A stretch of DNA of 23,438 nucleotides from assembly GCA_030637065.1 (NCBI GenBank), contig DAOVVQ010000018.1, positions 1 through 23,438 of the forward strand. Reading direction: 5' to 3'. Positions 21,159 through 23,438 of this stretch are shown here, piece by piece. The DNA comes from Planctomycetota bacterium (lineage in GTDB: Bacteria; Planctomycetota; Phycisphaerae; Sedimentisphaerales; Anaerohalosphaeraceae). How positions within the stretch are numbered: position 1 is the stretch's first letter; each line of letters starts with the position of its first letter. Below the pieces are notes generated by a model that did no database searches, had not been told where the DNA came from, and worked only from the letters and a program-made list of their open reading frames with translations. Both the position numbers and the translations under genes were made by a program.

Positions 21159-22955
21159 ATGGCAAACACACAGGTGAGAATTCTGGAAGATGACGTTGAG
21201 CGGCGGTTTCTGCCGTTTGTTCGCAGGCCGGCGAGGTATATCGGCGGCGAGGTGAATCAGGTGAAAAAGGACCTGGCCGGCTGTGATGTTAAGGTTGCTC
21301 TGTGTTTTCCGGATGTTTACGAGATCGGCATGAGCAATACGGGACTTGCGGTCATTTATGAGGTGCTAAATCGCCTCGATGGCGTTGCAACCGAGCGGGT
21401 TTTTGCTCCGTGGGCCGATGGCGAGGAGATCATGCGCCGCGAGAGTATACCGCTGTTTACGCTCGAGTCCAGAGCCGCCGCAGCCGATTTCGATATCATC
21501 GGCTTTGGGCTGACCAATGAGATGTGCTATACCAACATGCTCAATATGTTAGATCTTGCCGGCCTCGCCCTGTTCAGCGAAGATCGAAGCGACGACGACC
21601 CTTTGATAATCGTCGGCGGCCAGTCGGCGAACTGCGCTGAGCCGATCGCCCCGTTCGTTGACATATTCTTTCTCGGCGAGGGCGAAGAGGCGATCGTCAG
21701 GTTCGTCGAGCTATACAGGCGGCAAAAACAGGCTGGTGCGGGCAGGCGGCAACTGCTGATCGAATGCGCCAGGCAATTCGATTTTGCTTATGTGCCGTCG
21801 CTCTACGATTTCGAATATGACGGAGAGAGGATCACCTCCTTCGAGCCAAAAGAGCCCGGTCTGCCGAAGCGTTTTGAGAATGCCATCGTTGACGATTTCG
21901 ATAACGCCGGCGTTCCCAGGGCTCCGATCGTGCCGTTTGCCGAGGCTGTGCACGAACGCGTCAGTGTCGAGATCATGCGCGGCTGTCCGGGCCGATGCCG
22001 GTTCTGTCAGGCGAGTTTTTGCCGCAGGCCGATCCGTTATCGCAGCATCGAGCGGATCTGCGAGATCGCCAAGGAAAATTACCTTGCCACCGGTTTCGAT
22101 ACCGTCAGCCTGCTGAGCCTTTCGACGGCGGACTATCCCGACCTTGAACAGTTGGTCTTGCAGTTGCAGGAGTATTTTACGCCGAGGCGCGTTGGGATAT
22201 CTCTGCCGAGCCTGAGGGTCGGTGAGCAGCTCAAGATGCTGCCGAAACTGGCGGCGTCGGTCAGGAAAAGCGGGCTTACTATCGCGGTTGAGGCTGCTAC
22301 CGAGCGGCTCCGGCGGGTCATCAATAAACCGATAAGCGACTCGGATCTGTTCGCCGCTATCGAGGCTGCTTATGAGGCGGGTTTCGGGCAGGTCAAGCTG
22401 TACTTCATGGTCGGTCTGCCGGGCGAGAGGCTGGAGGACATCGCTGAGATCGCAGCGCTTTGCGACCGGATCGGGCGGCTCGGCAGGAAAGTCGGCAAAG
22501 GGATCGCTAAGATCAACGCCGCTGTTAGCTGGTTCGTGCCGAAGTCGCATACGCCACTTGCATGGTCCGGCCAGCGGGATAAAGAGTATTTTGATCAGGC
22601 GAAAAAGCTCATCTTAGACGAGAGGCACCGGCTCAAGGCGAGATTTGTGAAGTTTAAGTTTCACGATATCGAAACGAGCGTGCTCGAGGCGGCCTTTGCC
22701 CGGGGCGACAGGCGGATGGCTAAGGTCGTGGAGACAGCCTGGCGGCTGGGGGCGCGGTTTGACCTGTGGAGGGAATGCTTCAACGCCGAGATATGGCAGC
22801 AGGCATTTGAAAAGCACGGCATGGATATCGATCGCTGCGCACAGAGAAGTTTCGCCCCCGATGAGATCATGCCCTGGGACCACCTCGGCGGGCCAAAAAA
22901 GGATTACCTGCTAAAACACTTCCGCGAAGCAATGGACATAGCCGGAGAAGAGTAG
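21159..22955 (+). CDS. B12-binding/radical SAM protein, TIGR03960 type
   Basis: This protein belongs to the large radical SAM family of about 600 residues that is usually paired with a DUF2344/TIGR03936 protein. Its reaction is not established. The 598-residue product has an N-terminal region ending in KVALCFPDVYEIGMSNTG, then a cobalamin-binding-like Rossmann part (FDIIGFGLTNEMCYTNML, IIVGGQSANCAEP, IFFLGEGEEAI). The radical SAM core carries RGCPGRCRFCQAS (Cys276, Cys280, Cys283), followed by SLLSLSTADYPDL, SLPSLRV, VEAATERLRRVINK and YFMVGLPGE. The C-terminal part (WFVPKSHTPLAW to GPKKDYL) is standard for the family. The usual DUF2344 partner is not directly downstream. ATG 21159 has no ribosome site but lies just after a TATAAT box. 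Confidence 0.88.
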   Translation: MANTQVRILEDDVERRFLPFVRRPARYIGGEVNQVKKDLAGCDVKVALCFPDVYEIGMSNTGLAVIYEVLNRLDGVATERVFAPWADGEEIMRRESIPLFTLESRAAAADFDIIGFGLTNEMCYTNMLNMLDLAGLALFSEDRSDDDPLIIVGGQSANCAEPIAPFVDIFFLGEGEEAIVRFVELYRRQKQAGAGRRQLLIECARQFDFAYVPSLYDFEYDGERITSFEPKEPGLPKRFENAIVDDFDNAGVPRAPIVPFAEAVHERVSVEIMRGCPGRCRFCQASFCRRPIRYRSIERICEIAKENYLATGFDTVSLLSLSTADYPDLEQLVLQLQEYFTPRRVGISLPSLRVGEQLKMLPKLAASVRKSGLTIAVEAATERLRRVINKPISDSDLFAAIEAAYEAGFGQVKLYFMVGLPGERLEDIAEIAALCDRIGRLGRKVGKGIAKINAAVSWFVPKSHTPLAWSGQRDKEYFDQAKKLILDERHRLKARFVKFKFHDIETSVLEAAFARGDRRMAKVVETAWRLGARFDLWRECFNAEIWQQAFEKHGMDIDRCAQRSFAPDEIMPWDHLGGPKKDYLLKHFREAMDIAGEE

Positions 22956-23015
22956 ACAAAAAAGTCCTGTGCCTCGGCAAATAATTGCGGGTCACATTTA
23001 ATTTATACCGAAACG

Positions 23016-23021
23016 TATAAT
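23016..23021 (+). promoter_or_regulatory. -10 box before the prepilin-like gene
   Basis: TATAAT at 23016-23021 lies 26 bases before the ATG at 23048, in the AT-rich gap after the radical SAM gene. No good -35 is found at 16-18 nt upstream. AGGA in the leader serves as ribosome site. The gap 22956-23015 shows no terminator hairpin. Confidence 0.35.
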
Positions 23022-23047
23022 ATTTTCTAATTAGAGATAGGACGGTT

Positions 23048-23438
23048 ATGAGCACGTTACGCAAAAAATGTCTTTGTGCTTTTGGTATATTATTACTGTA
23101 TTTTATGGCAGCAATGGTCAACTGGTTAACGAATATACGGACGACGGTTATCTGCTCTACGAGACTTAAAGGCGTCGGTTCTCATTTTGCAGGTTTTTAT
23201 AGCGAATATGATAGAATGCCTGAAGATTTGGTTGAGATCATAAACTATAGTGAAAAAATTAAAGACTATGGTCAAAAAGGTTTGACGATCGAAGATCATT
23301 TCGTTTGTCGGTCCGATTACCAGGGAAGCAGCGACTCTATTTCATATGTTTACCGTGGGAATGATTTGAAATCCGACATATCCCGTTATACATCCGACAT
23401 ACCCCGTGGAATGATACTGATCTATGAAAAGAATCCAA
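23048..23438 (+). CDS. Prepilin-like/planctomycete DUF1559-related protein, 3'-truncated by the window edge
   Basis: The open frame runs from ATG 23048 to the end of the window (130 codons) without a stop. The N-terminus is one hydrophobic helix (CLCAFGILLLYFMAAMVNWL). It is followed by CSTRLKGVGSHFAGFYSEYD, close to the segment after the helix in many planctomycete prepilin-like proteins. Then come RMPEDLVEIINYS, HFVCRSDYQ and SYVYRGNDL, with GMILIYEKNP at the cut end. The family normally continues to an ADGHV-type ending, which would lie outside the window. AGGA lies seven bases before the ATG. The gene is more AT-rich than its neighbours. A 7-residue tandem duplication sits near the cut end. 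Confidence 0.7.
   Translation, partial: MSTLRKKCLCAFGILLLYFMAAMVNWLTNIRTTVICSTRLKGVGSHFAGFYSEYDRMPEDLVEIINYSEKIKDYGQKGLTIEDHFVCRSDYQGSSDSISYVYRGNDLKSDISRYTSDIPRGMILIYEKNP
23371..23407 (+). repeat. In-frame 21-bp tandem duplication in the prepilin-like gene
   Basis: ATCCGACATATCCCGT (23371-23386) and ATCCGACATACCCCGT (23392-23407) match in 15 of 16 bases with a period of 21 bases, seven codons. In the protein this gives SDISRYT followed by SDIPRG. The reading frame is kept. Confidence 0.75.

Noticed and set aside
1..23438. CRISPR arrays, tRNA or rRNA genes, riboswitches
   Set aside because: No regularly spaced repeats, cloverleaf-like segments or known riboswitch cores were seen on reading either strand. 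A covariance-model scan was not possible here.

Overview
This window is bacterial, gene-dense and moderately GC-rich. It most resembles a strictly or mainly anaerobic planctomycete of the Phycisphaerae type. That placement is inference from protein style: a PilX-like protein with a beta-rich body, a parallel beta-helix protein carrying the SPCID-TGDP and DIDGNERVSGGLVDIGADE-type repeat ending, a prepilin-like protein at the right edge, and an Rnf complex together with rubrerythrin. No rRNA, tRNA or CRISPR array was found.

Left part (3-4092): cofactor attachment and lipoate metabolism. The 3' part of biotin-protein ligase (birA) is followed by dihydrolipoamide dehydrogenase (lpdA), octanoyltransferase (lipB) and lipoyl synthase (lipA). 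lipB and lipA overlap. LipB and LipA make the lipoyl arm that LpdA reoxidises.

4265-7182: two exported proteins, a PilX-like pilus-associated protein and a parallel beta-helix protein, closed by a strong intrinsic terminator. 7286-10307 (minus strand): a zinc-ribbon membrane protein and a four-helix membrane protein of unknown role, then rubrerythrin and an M48 lipoprotein metalloprotease.

10401-15974 (plus strand): a complete Rnf operon in the order rseC-like, rnfC, D, G, E, A, B. It encodes the ion-translocating ferredoxin:NAD+ oxidoreductase. Most junctions overlap or are short. The E-A junction is split by two GTAG-headed palindromes. rnfC has no ATG/GTG start and seems to begin at ATA. 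The flavinyltransferase apbE (20041-21072, minus), which loads FMN onto RnfG and RnfD, lies about 4 kb away.

15975-18250 is a scarred region. It has an IS630-type transposase C-terminal remnant, a Tat-exported protein with a fucose/arabinose-isomerase-like C-terminus, and an imperfect 26-bp inverted repeat enclosing about 234 bp of non-coding DNA. Beyond it lie a small membrane protein, an acidic protein of unknown function, apbE, a probably leaderless radical SAM gene of the TIGR03960 type, and the start of a prepilin-like gene cut by the window edge.

Three identical 28-bp palindromic repeats (2423, 14398, 20002) and a fourth with the same architecture (14468) are spread across intergenic gaps. 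They look like REP elements of the kind mobilised by RAYT transposases.
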